Of a stretch of DNA of 64,000 nucleotides, positions 49,885-57,618 are shown in pieces. The stretch's first letter is position 1; every line of letters starts with the position of its first letter. Position numbers and translations under genes: made by a program. The stretch is from Acidimicrobiales bacterium (GTDB lineage Bacteria; Actinomycetota; Acidimicrobiia; Acidimicrobiales; VFJN01), in assembly GCA_035316325.1 (NCBI GenBank), contig DATHJB010000011.1:58361-122360 (forward strand), in the 5' to 3' direction. The notes below the pieces were generated by a model. The model was not told the origin of the DNA, did not search any database, and was given only the letters and a program-made list of their open reading frames with translations.

Positions 49885-49976
49885 GCCGCTGGCCGCTGGT
49901 GGTCCTCGTGCTGCTGCTGGCGATCCCACTGGCGGTGGGCGCGGTCCGGGCGCGCCGCCGCCTGCGGGCTCAGTAG
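49666..49976 (+). other. probable true C-terminus of the PstS-like protein, in the -1 frame
   Basis: In the frame shifted by -1 after the six-C run (49660-49665), the sequence reads an acidic Gly/Asp/Thr linker (GDDTTGTTGDDDGGDDPSG), then KRRGPSAMSRWPLVVLVLLLAIPLAVGAVRARRRLRAQ and a stop at 49974-49976. That is a basic-flanked membrane helix and basic tail, as in the surface protein at 41468. The upstream frame at this position has only low-complexity Pro/Arg. A sequencing error in the C-run, a real mutation or programmed slippage could each produce this. Confidence 0.65.
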
Positions 49977-50467
49977 ACCTCGCGCAGCCTGAAGCTGTCG
50001 ACGTCGTAGACGAAGCCCCGGATCGCGTCGCGGCGTTCCAGCCAGGGGCAGTCGCGCAGGCGCAGCACCGCGTCGCGGACCGACGCGTCGAGGTCGTCGA
50101 AGCCGCCGAAGTCGAACGGGGGCGCCACACCGGTCTGGTCCTCGAGGCTCGCGGCCAGGTCGGCGTCGTGCAGGTCCTTGAGCCCGCAGGACGTGTGCTG
50201 GATCACCATGATCTCCTGCGTGCCCAGCTTGTGCTGCGACAGCACCAGCGAGCGGATCGCGTCGTCGGTGGCCAGGCCGCCGGCGTTGCGCAGCACGTGG
50301 GCCTCGCCCAGCTTCAGACCCAGCACCCGGAACAGGTCGATGCGTGAGTCCATGCAGGTGAGCACCGTCGCCCGCAGGCGAGGCTTGGTCGGCAACCCGG
50401 TCTCGCAACAGGTCGGACCCGCGAGTCCGGCCGTGTGGCGAGCCAACAGCTCGTCGATCGCTCCCAT
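49970..50467 (-). CDS. beta-class carbonic anhydrase
   Basis: Zinc enzyme interconverting CO2 and bicarbonate, 165 residues, the short actinobacterial type. Zinc ligands are Cys38 in LTCMDSRID, His91 and Cys94 in VIQHTSCGL; the Asp40-Arg42 dyad of CxDSR is present. LRNAGGLATDDAIRSLVLSQHKLGTQE matches the family core. The ATG at 50465-50467 (MGAIDELLARH) is chosen; a GTG two codons upstream is possible. It converges on the PstS-like gene with a seven-base overlap if the shifted frame is used. It may supply bicarbonate for carboxylases such as that at 2719, but nothing links them directly. Confidence 0.93.
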   Translation of the reverse strand: MGAIDELLARHTAGLAGPTCCETGLPTKPRLRATVLTCMDSRIDLFRVLGLKLGEAHVLRNAGGLATDDAIRSLVLSQHKLGTQEIMVIQHTSCGLKDLHDADLAASLEDQTGVAPPFDFGGFDDLDASVRDAVLRLRDCPWLERRDAIRGFVYDVDSFRLREVY

Positions 50468-50510
50468 GGGCACAGAAGCTGGCGGCTCGTTGCCCGAATC
50501 ACAACCTCGT

Positions 50511-51221
50511 TCACTCGATCTCCACCGGGGTTCCCATCGGGACGGTGGCGGCGAGGTAGGAGATCACGTCGTTGGGCACCCGGATGCAGCCGTGGCTGAC
50601 CTGCTCACCGATGGAGTCGGGGTCGTCGGTGCCGTGGATGGCCAGCACGCCCTCGCCGCCCTTGAAGTCGGCGGCGCCGGGGCTGTCGCTGAAGCCGGAG
50701 AGGCCCAGCGCGAACGGCCCGTACAGGGCGTCCTCCTTCCCCGGCATGAGCAGCTCCTTCACGTAGTAGCGCCCGGGCGGGGTGGGCATGGCCTCGGTGC
50801 CGACCCCGATCGGGGTGGTCCACCTCACGTCGCCGAACTGCGAGAACGTCAGCTTCCGGTCGTGCAGGTCGACCGTGATCCGGTAGTCGTTCGCCGCCAG
50901 CCGGACGTCGGCCCTGCGCACCCACCCGGAGCTGCCGTTGGGCCGGATCGGCAGGTGGACCGGCAGCCACTCGCCGCTCACCGAACGCCCCTCCACCAGG
51001 AACACCAGCGCCGCGCCGCTCGCCGTGGGGCTCTTCAGGCGGACCGACGGCTCGACCGCGCCCGGGCTGGGGTACACGCCCACCTCCACGCCCCGCGCCG
51101 TCGCCACCCAGCTGCCCGACCACGGTTCCGGCTCGTCCTCCCGCATCGCCAGCACCACCGTGCCCACTCCGACGAGCGCCCCCAGCAGCAGCAGGAACCA
51201 CACGTACCGCAGGTACCGCAC
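50511..51221 (-). CDS. membrane-anchored L,D-transpeptidase (YkuD domain)
   Basis: Forms 3-3 peptidoglycan crosslinks or modifies the wall, 236 residues. An N-terminal anchor (YVWFLLLLGALVGVGTVVLA) is followed by an SH3-like region (about 35-110) and the YkuD domain (about 115-236): RKLTFSQFGDVRWTTPIGVG, TPPGRYYVKELL, GVLAIHGTDDPDSIGEQVSHGCIRVPNDVISYLAA. The catalytic motif HGTxxxxxxGxxxSHGCIR is intact. The GTG at 51219-51221 puts the anchor at the start; upstream in-frame sequence is a shadow of the neighbouring gene. It follows a small secreted protein by 20 bases in the same direction. Confidence 0.9.
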   Translation of the reverse strand: MRYLRYVWFLLLLGALVGVGTVVLAMREDEPEPWSGSWVATARGVEVGVYPSPGAVEPSVRLKSPTASGAALVFLVEGRSVSGEWLPVHLPIRPNGSSGWVRRADVRLAANDYRITVDLHDRKLTFSQFGDVRWTTPIGVGTEAMPTPPGRYYVKELLMPGKEDALYGPFALGLSGFSDSPGAADFKGGEGVLAIHGTDDPDSIGEQVSHGCIRVPNDVISYLAATVPMGTPVEIE

Positions 51222-51241
51222 GCCGTCGGGCCGTCGCTGTC

Positions 51242-51643
51242 TCAGCCGGTGAAGCGGGGACGCACCGGCGCCACGACCGTGAAGTTGATCTGCTTGTACA
51301 TGGCGGCGGCCGCGGCGCCCTGACTGAAGGCGCAGTGGGCGAAGAACGGCACCACGCCGAGGCCGGCCGGGGCGGGGAAGCGCACCACCCACCTGCCGTC
51401 CGGGCCCGTCGCCGCGGCGCCGCTCAGCGCACCCGGCCCCAGGCTCCAGAACACCTGCATGGGCTGGGGGCAGCCCTGCACGGCGGTCACCGTCACCTGG
51501 CCGCCCGGGTTCACGTACATGGGCGCGAGCGTGGCGGTGAGCTCCGGCCCGGGCTGGGCGGTGCCGGTGCTACCCGTCTCGACGGCCAGCGGGCCGACGA
51601 GCGCGGTCACCATCACCACAGCTCCGAGCATCTGCTTCCACAT
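51242..51643 (-). CDS. small secreted protein of unknown function
   Basis: A 133-residue protein. The ATG at 51641-51643 has AAGGGG nearby upstream. The N-terminus WKQMLGAVVMVTALVGPLAVETGSTGTA is a cleavable signal peptide. The mature part (about 105 residues) looks like one immunoglobulin-like beta-sandwich: ATLAPMYVNPGGQVTVTAVQGCPQPMQVFW, then GRWVVRFPAPAGLGVVPFFAHCAF, with two cysteines likely disulfide-bonded. Such domains are often wall or matrix associated. It is cotranscribed with the L,D-transpeptidase, so a cell-envelope role is plausible but unproven. Confidence 0.7.
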   Translation of the reverse strand: MWKQMLGAVVMVTALVGPLAVETGSTGTAQPGPELTATLAPMYVNPGGQVTVTAVQGCPQPMQVFWSLGPGALSGAAATGPDGRWVVRFPAPAGLGVVPFFAHCAFSQGAAAAAMYKQINFTVVAPVRPRFTG

Positions 51644-51688
51644 CGGCCCCTTCACTACCCCGAAGAGTACGTCAACCACCCTTCGTGG

Positions 51689-52522
51689 TCAGTGACCGAC
51701 CGACGTGAAGTAGGCGGTGAGGTCGTCCACCATCTGGTCGAACGAGGCGGCCGCGAAGAGGACCGGTTGGTAGTGGGTGATGTCGTAGTCGAGCGTCGAC
51801 ATCTGCTCCACGTCCCACGGCCGCACCTCGGCGGCGCGGAACACGTCGATCTCCCCGTACGACGACAGCAGGCCGGCGCCGTACGCCTTGAGCTCGCCGT
51901 CCTCGTGCAGCACCCCGAACTCGAGGGTGAACCAGAAGACCTTCGAGAACGCCTGCAGGGCCGCGTCGCCGGCCGCCGAGGCCCGCAGCGAGGCGTGGCC
52001 CGCGGCCTCGTACAGGTCGGCCAGCACGGGGTTGGCCAGCATGTTGGCGTGCCCGACGATCTCGTGCACCACGTCGGGCTCGGGGGTGTAGAAGGGCACC
52101 GAGTGGTGGCGGATGTACTGGGTCGAGAGGAACGTCCGCCGGGCCAGCGCTCCGTAGAACACCATGGTCGGCACCAGGCCGGGGACCGGCTCGATGTGGA
52201 AGCCGGTGAGGGCGTGGACCCGTTCGTCGACCTCCCGCAGCTGCGGCACCCGCTCGCTGGGCAGGTGGAGGCGGGAGGCGCCCGACAGGTAGGCCCCGCA
52301 GGCGTAGCGCCGGTGCTTCGCGGCCAGCTCCTGCGACACCACCCGCCACACCTCGTCCTCTTCGGGGGTGTACTCGACGTCGGGGATGGGCTCGCCACTG
52401 CGGTACGCCGCCCCCGTCTCGGCGATCTTGGCGCGCCGAGTCCGGTAGGCGACGTCGGACACTCCGGGGTGATCGTCGGGCAGTTCGAACGACTGCCCAA
52501 GTGCGGGTGAGTCCTGGATCAC
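51689..52522 (-). CDS. phhA: phenylalanine 4-monooxygenase-like (aromatic amino acid hydroxylase)
   Basis: Iron- and pterin-dependent hydroxylation of phenylalanine to tyrosine is the expected reaction; 277 residues is the bacterial length. The iron site is His153 and His158 in DVVHEIVGHANMLANP plus the Glu in FWFTLEFGVL. Family segments RRYACGAYLSGASRLHLPSERVPQLREV and TFLSTQYIRHHSVPFYTPEPD are present. The GTG at 52520-52522 overlaps the stop of a 41-residue membrane-protein ORF (GTGA), so translation is coupled. Tryptophan hydroxylation or another aromatic substrate cannot be excluded. No pterin carbinolamine dehydratase lies nearby. Confidence 0.87.
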   Translation of the reverse strand: MIQDSPALGQSFELPDDHPGVSDVAYRTRRAKIAETGAAYRSGEPIPDVEYTPEEDEVWRVVSQELAAKHRRYACGAYLSGASRLHLPSERVPQLREVDERVHALTGFHIEPVPGLVPTMVFYGALARRTFLSTQYIRHHSVPFYTPEPDVVHEIVGHANMLANPVLADLYEAAGHASLRASAAGDAALQAFSKVFWFTLEFGVLHEDGELKAYGAGLLSSYGEIDVFRAAEVRPWDVEQMSTLDYDITHYQPVLFAAASFDQMVDDLTAYFTSVGH

Positions 52523-52644
52523 GACCCTTCGACCATGTCGCGCATGGCCGTGAGGTCGTCGAGGTCTCCGAGGCGGCGCACGAAGGCACCGAGGAGGATG
52601 GCGATGGAGATGACTGCCAGACTTATGAGCACGATCTCGGACAC
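52519..52644 (-). CDS. 41-residue single-span membrane protein coupled to phhA
   Basis: A short ORF starting at GTG 52642-52644, with GAGGAG about seven bases upstream. The product starts MSEIVLISLAVISIAILLGAF, one membrane helix, then RRLGDLDDLTAMRDMVEGS, a charged cytoplasmic tail. Its TGA overlaps the phhA GTG by the GTGA arrangement. Strong ribosome site, helix and coupling together suggest a real gene. It could anchor or regulate the hydroxylase, or simply be a leader that sets phhA translation. No homologue is recalled. Confidence 0.65.
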   Translation of the reverse strand: MSEIVLISLAVISIAILLGAFVRRLGDLDDLTAMRDMVEGS

Positions 52645-52682
52645 GGTGGGCTCCTCGCTTTCCGATCGACCAACCAGTGACC

Positions 52683-52708
52683 GAGCGGCTCAGGGGGAGG
52701 AGCCGCTC
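52683..52708 (-). promoter_or_regulatory. hairpin in the leader of the small ORF-phhA operon
   Basis: Nine-base arms GAGCGGCTC (52683-52691) and GAGCCGCTC (52700-52708) with loop AGGGGGAG. It lies 39 bases before the small ORF start. The 13-mer GCGGCTCAGGGGG in it (52685) recurs at 52819, inside the same 230-base intergenic region. It may be a leader structure, or a terminator of unseen upstream transcription. Confidence 0.4.
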
Positions 52709-52874
52709 TGTTGAGGTATGACGCCGGAACACACCGATTCATTCCCCAACTTCACTAGCAACCCCATACCCAGGTCGTCCGCGGGAAAGGCCAGGTATTT
52801 CGCGGGTGTTGTCGTCGGGCGGCTCAGGGGGCTACGCCACCTACCGCATCGACGGACGGGCCTAGGATCCGGGC

Positions 52875-53492
52875 GTGGCAGTGGCGATCAGGCAGCTGAA
52901 ACCGCAGGTGTGGGAACAGGCGGTGACGGTCAGGGCGGCGGCACCTGATGTGTTCCGCTATCTCGTCGACTTCGAGCGCCACCGCGAGTGGGAGCTCGAG
53001 CTGCAGGAGGTCCGGCACACGCACGGCCGACCGGGCGAGAGCGGCGCCGAGTACGTGAAGACCTACGGCGAGCGGTCGCCTGGGCTCCTCCGGCGCATGT
53101 TCTCCCCGCCGCTCCGGGTCACCTGCAAGGTCACCGCCATCGATCCCCCGGCCCGCCTGGCGTGGAAGCAGCACGTGTCCCACCGTGCGTCGGGCCCGGC
53201 GTCGTTCCAGGACATCGACGTGCTCGTCACCCCGCGTGACGCCGGCAGCCTGCTCGTGGTGACCCGCGAGCTCGTGGGCACCGAGGGCCTCGGCGTCGAC
53301 CTCGCCTCCCGCTTCTCCACGAGCCTCGGCGACCGCCTGCAGGCGGTCGCTCCCGAGAACGCCGAGGCCGTCGGCCGCCTGACCGGCGGCAACCGGCCCG
53401 AGGACTTCACCCGGCGAGCACTCGACGGCCACCCCTCACGCGGCCCCGGCCCCACGAGCCTCGAACGTCTCCAAGCGATCCTCGACCACTAG
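52875..53492 (+). CDS. SRPBCC/polyketide cyclase-like (START-fold) protein
   Basis: A 205-residue cytoplasmic protein with a helix-grip fold: WEQAVTVRAAAPDVFRYLVDFERHREWELELQEVRHTHG at the start is the standard opening of this superfamily, followed by beta strands (VTCKVTAIDPPARLAWKQHV, DIDVLVTPRDAGSLLVVTREL) and a long C-terminal helix. These proteins bind hydrophobic ligands; the catalytic role, if any, is not readable. The GTG start has TAGGAT at 52863-52868, six bases upstream. The following 77 bases to the convergent hydrolase contain a small hairpin, ACCGAC-N4-GTCGGT. Confidence 0.82.
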   Translation: MAVAIRQLKPQVWEQAVTVRAAAPDVFRYLVDFERHREWELELQEVRHTHGRPGESGAEYVKTYGERSPGLLRRMFSPPLRVTCKVTAIDPPARLAWKQHVSHRASGPASFQDIDVLVTPRDAGSLLVVTRELVGTEGLGVDLASRFSTSLGDRLQAVAPENAEAVGRLTGGNRPEDFTRRALDGHPSRGPGPTSLERLQAILDH

Positions 53493-53569
53493 ATCACGTA
53501 CCGACGCTGGTCGGTCAGCTGGTGAGGCTGTCGGTGGTGCGAGGGTCCGGCCGATGTGGGTGAGCCGGA

Positions 53570-54418
53570 TCACACCGGCTCGACCGCGCCGTCCGCGGCC
53601 GTCCGCCCGGCGTTGGCCAGCGCCCAGTCGAGCGCGTAGTCGGCGATCGCCTCCCAGCCGTCCTGGGCGGGCAGCAGGTGGGCGTAGCCCTCGTACTCCC
53701 TGGTCTCGGTGATCGTGGCCGACTTGTAGTGCTTGGCGTTGGACTGCTGCACCTTGGGCGGCATGAGGTGGTCCTCCCCGCCGGAGATGAACAGGAGCGG
53801 GGCCCGGTCGTCGTTCTTGTAGTCGACCCAGATGTCCTGCGGGCCGGGCTCGAAGTTGGCCAGGACGCTGTTGAACAGGATCCGCCCGGACGCCGGGACG
53901 TGGTAGCGCTCGTAGAGCCGCTTGGACTCCTCGTCGGTAAAGGTGTTGGTGAAGGCGTAGTGCCACTGATCGTGGGTGAAGCCGACGGCACGGTGGTGGT
54001 TGGCGGGGTTCTTCAGCACCGGGAACGTCGAGCGGACCTGCGCCAGCGGCAGGGCGCGGACGCCCTCGGTCGGAGCCGAGTTGATCGCCACCCCGGCTGC
54101 CCCGAAGCCGTGGTCGAGGAGGACCTGGGTGAAGGCGCCACCCGCCGAGTGGCCCATCAGGATCGGCGGCGACGGCAGGCTGCCGACGACGCTCTCCAGG
54201 TGCTCGATGACCGCGGGCGCGGTGAGGGCCTCGACGGGAGACGGGTCGGCGTTGAGGGCCTCGACCTCGACCTCGAATCCCGGGTAAGCGGGGGTGAGGA
54301 CGGTGAAACCGCGGGCCTCGTAGCGGGCGGCCCACTCCTCCCAGCTCCGAGGGGTCACCCAGAAGCCGTGGATCAGGACGATGGTGTCGGGGGCCGGGGA
54401 GGGGTTGTCGTCGGTCAT
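53570..54418 (-). CDS. alpha/beta hydrolase
   Basis: A 282-residue cytoplasmic hydrolase. DTIVLIHGFWVTPRSWEEWAARYEARGFTVLTPAYPG gives the oxyanion HG motif, ILMGHSAGGAFTQVLL the nucleophile elbow (Ser in GHSAGG), PLLFISGGEDHLMPP the acid, and EYEGYAHLLP the His. Substrate unknown; many relatives are esterases or epoxide-type hydrolases of small molecules. The ATG at 54416-54418 is chosen; an ATG six codons upstream (MSDTAPMTDD) is also in frame. It diverges from the GlxA-type regulator, which may control it, 69 bases away. Confidence 0.87.
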   Translation of the reverse strand: MTDDNPSPAPDTIVLIHGFWVTPRSWEEWAARYEARGFTVLTPAYPGFEVEVEALNADPSPVEALTAPAVIEHLESVVGSLPSPPILMGHSAGGAFTQVLLDHGFGAAGVAINSAPTEGVRALPLAQVRSTFPVLKNPANHHRAVGFTHDQWHYAFTNTFTDEESKRLYERYHVPASGRILFNSVLANFEPGPQDIWVDYKNDDRAPLLFISGGEDHLMPPKVQQSNAKHYKSATITETREYEGYAHLLPAQDGWEAIADYALDWALANAGRTAADGAVEPV

Positions 54419-54487
54419 GGGTGCAGTGTCCGACATGCCGAGGCGGCCGTCGGCGCGCTCTGGGCCAGCCTTGCGCCAGAATGAGCC

Positions 54488-55570
54488 ATGGCGGTGGCAC
54501 GGACGGTGGGGTCCGACGGCCCAGGCAAGAGTGACGTTGGCGGCCCCGGTCGCCCCGGTCGCCCCGGTCGCCGGCATGTGATCGCCGTCGTCGTGCTCGA
54601 CACGACGCTGGCCCTCGACACCGCCGTGGCCGCGCAGGCCTTCGGGCCCCGACCGACGGCGTTCGCTGCCATCCGGGACGAGGCCGAGTCGCCCTACGAG
54701 GTCGTGCTGTGCGGCGGGCCGCAGTCGACGATCCGCACGGTCGGGTTCGCGACCGACTCGCTCGAGTCGTGGGACCGGCTCGCCGCGGCCGACACCGTGG
54801 TGGTCCCGGGCCTCGACGAGCCCGGTCGCCGGCGGGATCCGGAGGCGCTGGAGGCGATCCGGGTGGCGGCGGGGCGGGGCGCCCGGCTGGTGGGGCTGTG
54901 CGCGGGGACGTTCGTGCTCGGGCACGCCGGGGTGCTGGCGGGGCGGCGGGCGACCACCCACTGGGCGCTGGCCGACGAGTTCCGTCGGCTCTTCCCCGAC
55001 GTCGAGCTGTGCGACGACGAGCTCTTCGTCGACGACGGGCAGGTCCTCAGCTCCGGAGGGATGCTCGCCGCGGCCGACCTGTGCCTGCACATCCTGCGCC
55101 AGGACCACGGCCAGTCGTACGCCAACGACGTCGCCCGGCTGCTGGTCAGCCCGCCCTACCGCACCGGCGGGCAGGCCCAGTACCGCACCCGGCGGGCCAC
55201 GTCGGGCGACGGCACGCTGGCCGCCCTCATGGACTGGGCCGTCGAGCACCTCGACGAGGACCTGACCCTGCCGGCGCTGGCGGCCAAGGCGCACCTGAGC
55301 ACCCGGACGCTGTCGCGCCGCTTCGAGGCCGAGACCGGCCACGGCGCCCTCCACTGGCTCACCGAGCGCCGGGTCGACCGGGCCCGCGCCCTCCTCGAGG
55401 AGACGACCCTGACGGTCACCGAGGTCACCTTCGCCACGGGTTTCGGCTCCCTCGCCTCCTTCCGCCGCGCCTTCACCCGCGTCACCAACACCACCCCCAG
55501 CGCCTACCGCCAAACCTTCCGCGGCACCGCCCACCCCGCCCCGGCCCCGACGGGTGCAGTGGGTCAGTAG
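54488..55570 (+). CDS. GlxA-family transcriptional regulator (DJ-1/PfpI domain plus AraC helix-turn-helix)
   Basis: A 360-residue regulator. Residues about 31-210 form an amidase-like DJ-1/PfpI domain: VIAVVVLDTTLALDTAVAAQAFG, VVVPGLDEP and GARLVGLCAGTFVLGHAGVLAGRRATTHW, with Cys in the nucleophile-like place. Residues about 255-345 form an AraC-type DNA-binding domain: HLDEDLTLPALAAKAHLSTRTLSRRFEAETG and VTEVTFATGFGSLASFRRAFTRVTNTTPSAYRQ. The first 30 residues include GRPGRPGRPGRR, encoded by nine-base tandem repeats at about 54541-54572; a GTG at 54578 would start the protein at the folded domain. It probably controls the divergent hydrolase; the inducer is unknown. Confidence 0.9.
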   Translation: MAVARTVGSDGPGKSDVGGPGRPGRPGRRHVIAVVVLDTTLALDTAVAAQAFGPRPTAFAAIRDEAESPYEVVLCGGPQSTIRTVGFATDSLESWDRLAAADTVVVPGLDEPGRRRDPEALEAIRVAAGRGARLVGLCAGTFVLGHAGVLAGRRATTHWALADEFRRLFPDVELCDDELFVDDGQVLSSGGMLAAADLCLHILRQDHGQSYANDVARLLVSPPYRTGGQAQYRTRRATSGDGTLAALMDWAVEHLDEDLTLPALAAKAHLSTRTLSRRFEAETGHGALHWLTERRVDRARALLEETTLTVTEVTFATGFGSLASFRRAFTRVTNTTPSAYRQTFRGTAHPAPAPTGAVGQ

Positions 55571-55571
55571 G

Positions 55572-56876
55572 TCACGGCTTCTTGCGTTGGCGGCGAGCGG
55601 GAACCGGACGAGCGGGCTTGGCGGAGGAGGTGCCACCGGTCGGCGACGCCAGCGCTCGTTCGAAGTCGGTGAAGGCGTCGACGACCTCCGAGGCTTCCCA
55701 GGCACGGTTGCGTCGCCCGGTCGTGATCTGCGTCAGGATCCCGGCCTCGGCGAACCGATCGATCGCCTCGCCGATGGACGTGACCGAACGGCCGAGCATC
55801 TCCGCGACCCCCTGGACGGTGACGATCGGCGTGCCCGGAAGTCGCTCGACCAGCTCTGCCGTGGCCGACCCCGCCCGAACGCCTCCGAGCCTGTCGCGCC
55901 AGGTCGCCTTGAGCGCGTCGATGCGCTCCTCGAAATCGCCGGCGTCGACGGCGGCCCTGGTGGTCGCCGCCGCGAAGGTGGAGATCCAGTGGTTCACCCC
56001 GTCGACGGCGGCGGGTTGGTCGGGTGAGCCGAGATAGCGGAACGACGTGAGCCCGGCGACGTAGTCCTCGGCCCGTGTGGCCAGGATGAGGCTGATGGGA
56101 GGGACCGCCTTGGTGGTCAGCCCTCGGCGCCGGAGGACGACGTGGACGAGGGCTCGGCCGGTGCGACCGTTGCCGTCGACGAAGGGATGGATCGTCTCGA
56201 ACTGTGCATGGACGACAGCAGCCTGGGCAACCGGGGAGAGCGTGTCGTCGTTGATGAACGCGCACAGGTCGGCCATGAGATCTTCGACGTCACCCTCCGG
56301 CGGTGGGACGAACGCGGCGGAGCACGGGTTGTAGCTGGAGCCTCCGATCCAGTTCTGCGCGTCGCGGAGGCGGCCCGCGAGGTGCTTCTGGGGAGTGCTG
56401 GCCAGCAGCAACCGGTGGATCTCGAGGATCCCCTCGATGGTGACAGCACCGGCGAGCTGCTGGATCGCGAAGTTCATCGCATCGATGTTGCCGAGGACCT
56501 CGGCGGTGGTGACATCGACAGCGGTCTCACCCAGTGCTCCGGCAGCCTCGGCGCGGAGCAGGCGGCGACCACCGACGACGAGGCCCTCGATGTGGGACGA
56601 CGCGACCGCTTCGGCCCGCAGCAGCAGCCGTGCGAGCGCTTCGGTGTCCACAAGGGACGAGACCTGGTTGTCGAAGCCGGCGAGAGCAGCCTCGGCGTCG
56701 GAGACGTCGGCCGCCGTGGTGCCCGACAGGAAGAGCTCCCGGCCGACGAGCCGGTCGGGGATGTAGGCGCTGTACCTGCAGCCCTGGCGGTCTCGCCGGG
56801 GCAGGCCGGTCAGATCGGCCGGAGTCCAGGTACGTTCGACGAGCTTCGCCACGCCCTTCTCCACGCTCTCCGCCAC
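55572..56876 (-). CDS. Fic-family protein with intramolecular inhibitory motif
   Basis: AMP-transferase-type Fido protein, 434 residues. The catalytic motif HPFVDGNGRTGR (His230) matches HPFx(D/E)GNGRxxR. An N-terminal helix has Ser93-x-x-x-Glu97-Gly98 in ASSHIEGL, the inhibitory (S/T)xxxE(G/N) motif in the class II position, so the enzyme should be self-inhibited. The C-terminal part (about 355-415) is a winged helix-like region (VTVQGVAEMLGRSVTSIGEAIDRFAEAGILTQITTGRRNRAWEASEVVDAF), suggesting DNA binding or autoregulation, as in many class II Fic proteins. No antitoxin partner is next to it. The target is unknown. Confidence 0.92.
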   Translation of the reverse strand: MAESVEKGVAKLVERTWTPADLTGLPRRDRQGCRYSAYIPDRLVGRELFLSGTTAADVSDAEAALAGFDNQVSSLVDTEALARLLLRAEAVASSHIEGLVVGGRRLLRAEAAGALGETAVDVTTAEVLGNIDAMNFAIQQLAGAVTIEGILEIHRLLLASTPQKHLAGRLRDAQNWIGGSSYNPCSAAFVPPPEGDVEDLMADLCAFINDDTLSPVAQAAVVHAQFETIHPFVDGNGRTGRALVHVVLRRRGLTTKAVPPISLILATRAEDYVAGLTSFRYLGSPDQPAAVDGVNHWISTFAAATTRAAVDAGDFEERIDALKATWRDRLGGVRAGSATAELVERLPGTPIVTVQGVAEMLGRSVTSIGEAIDRFAEAGILTQITTGRRNRAWEASEVVDAFTDFERALASPTGGTSSAKPARPVPARRQRKKP

Positions 56877-56959
56877 ATGATCACGGGCCCTTATCCCGGG
56901 TTACCCTACAACCTTGAATATGGAACCCTCATGATCCGGGTTGTCGGCGGCTGCACCCC

Positions 56960-57604
56960 ATGAGCCTCTTGTTGCAGACCACGACCCAGTACGCATCGCC
57001 GGAGTTGATCGGTGACATCGTCTACGGCGGGCGGGAGGCGGGCGACGATCCCCGGTGGCGGGAGTCGGGGGCGCCGACGCACGGCGACTACGCCCGGTGG
57101 TGTGGCCAGTGGTGCGGGATGGCGTGTCTCCACATGGCGCTCACCTGTCGGGACGGCGGGGCTCCGAGCCTCTACGAGCTCCTCGTCGCCGGGCTGCCCT
57201 ACGGCACCTACGTCCCCCAGCCGGACGGGTCGATCCGGGGGCTGTTCTACGACGCCTTCGTCGCCTACGCCCAGGCTTCGCACGGCCTCGACGGCGAGGT
57301 CCACCGGCATCTCGGCCTCGACGACCTCCGGAAGCTGCCGGCCACTGCCGACACGATGGTCGTCGCCTCGGTTCACAAGGAGATCCGCCGTCCCGACCGG
57401 CCGGCCCCGGGACGCGGCGGGCACCTCGTGCTCGTGACCGGCCACGATCCGGACACCGACGTCCTCACCTTCCACAACCCCTCCGGCCACACCCCCACGG
57501 CGCGCACTGCCCGCCTCGACGCCCCCACGTTCGAGACCTTCTACGCCCATCGCGCCATCAGCCTGCGAGTGGCCGGCAGACCCCGCGCCTCGCAAACTCG
57601 GTAG
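56960..57604 (+). CDS. C39-like cysteine peptidase domain protein
   Basis: A 214-residue protein with no signal peptide. The papain-like C39_2 motifs are visible: WCGMACLHMAL (catalytic Cys52), GRGGHLVLVTGHD (His155) and LTFHNPSGHTP (Asn173). Domains of this type occur in bacteriocin processing, phage lysins and surface enzymes, but no transporter, precursor peptide or secretion signal is nearby. The upstream 83-base divergent region with the Fic gene has no recognised site. The gene may modify an intracellular protein; its role is open. Confidence 0.75.
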   Translation: MSLLLQTTTQYASPELIGDIVYGGREAGDDPRWRESGAPTHGDYARWCGQWCGMACLHMALTCRDGGAPSLYELLVAGLPYGTYVPQPDGSIRGLFYDAFVAYAQASHGLDGEVHRHLGLDDLRKLPATADTMVVASVHKEIRRPDRPAPGRGGHLVLVTGHDPDTDVLTFHNPSGHTPTARTARLDAPTFETFYAHRAISLRVAGRPRASQTR

Positions 57605-57618
57605 ACCGACCTGCGCCG

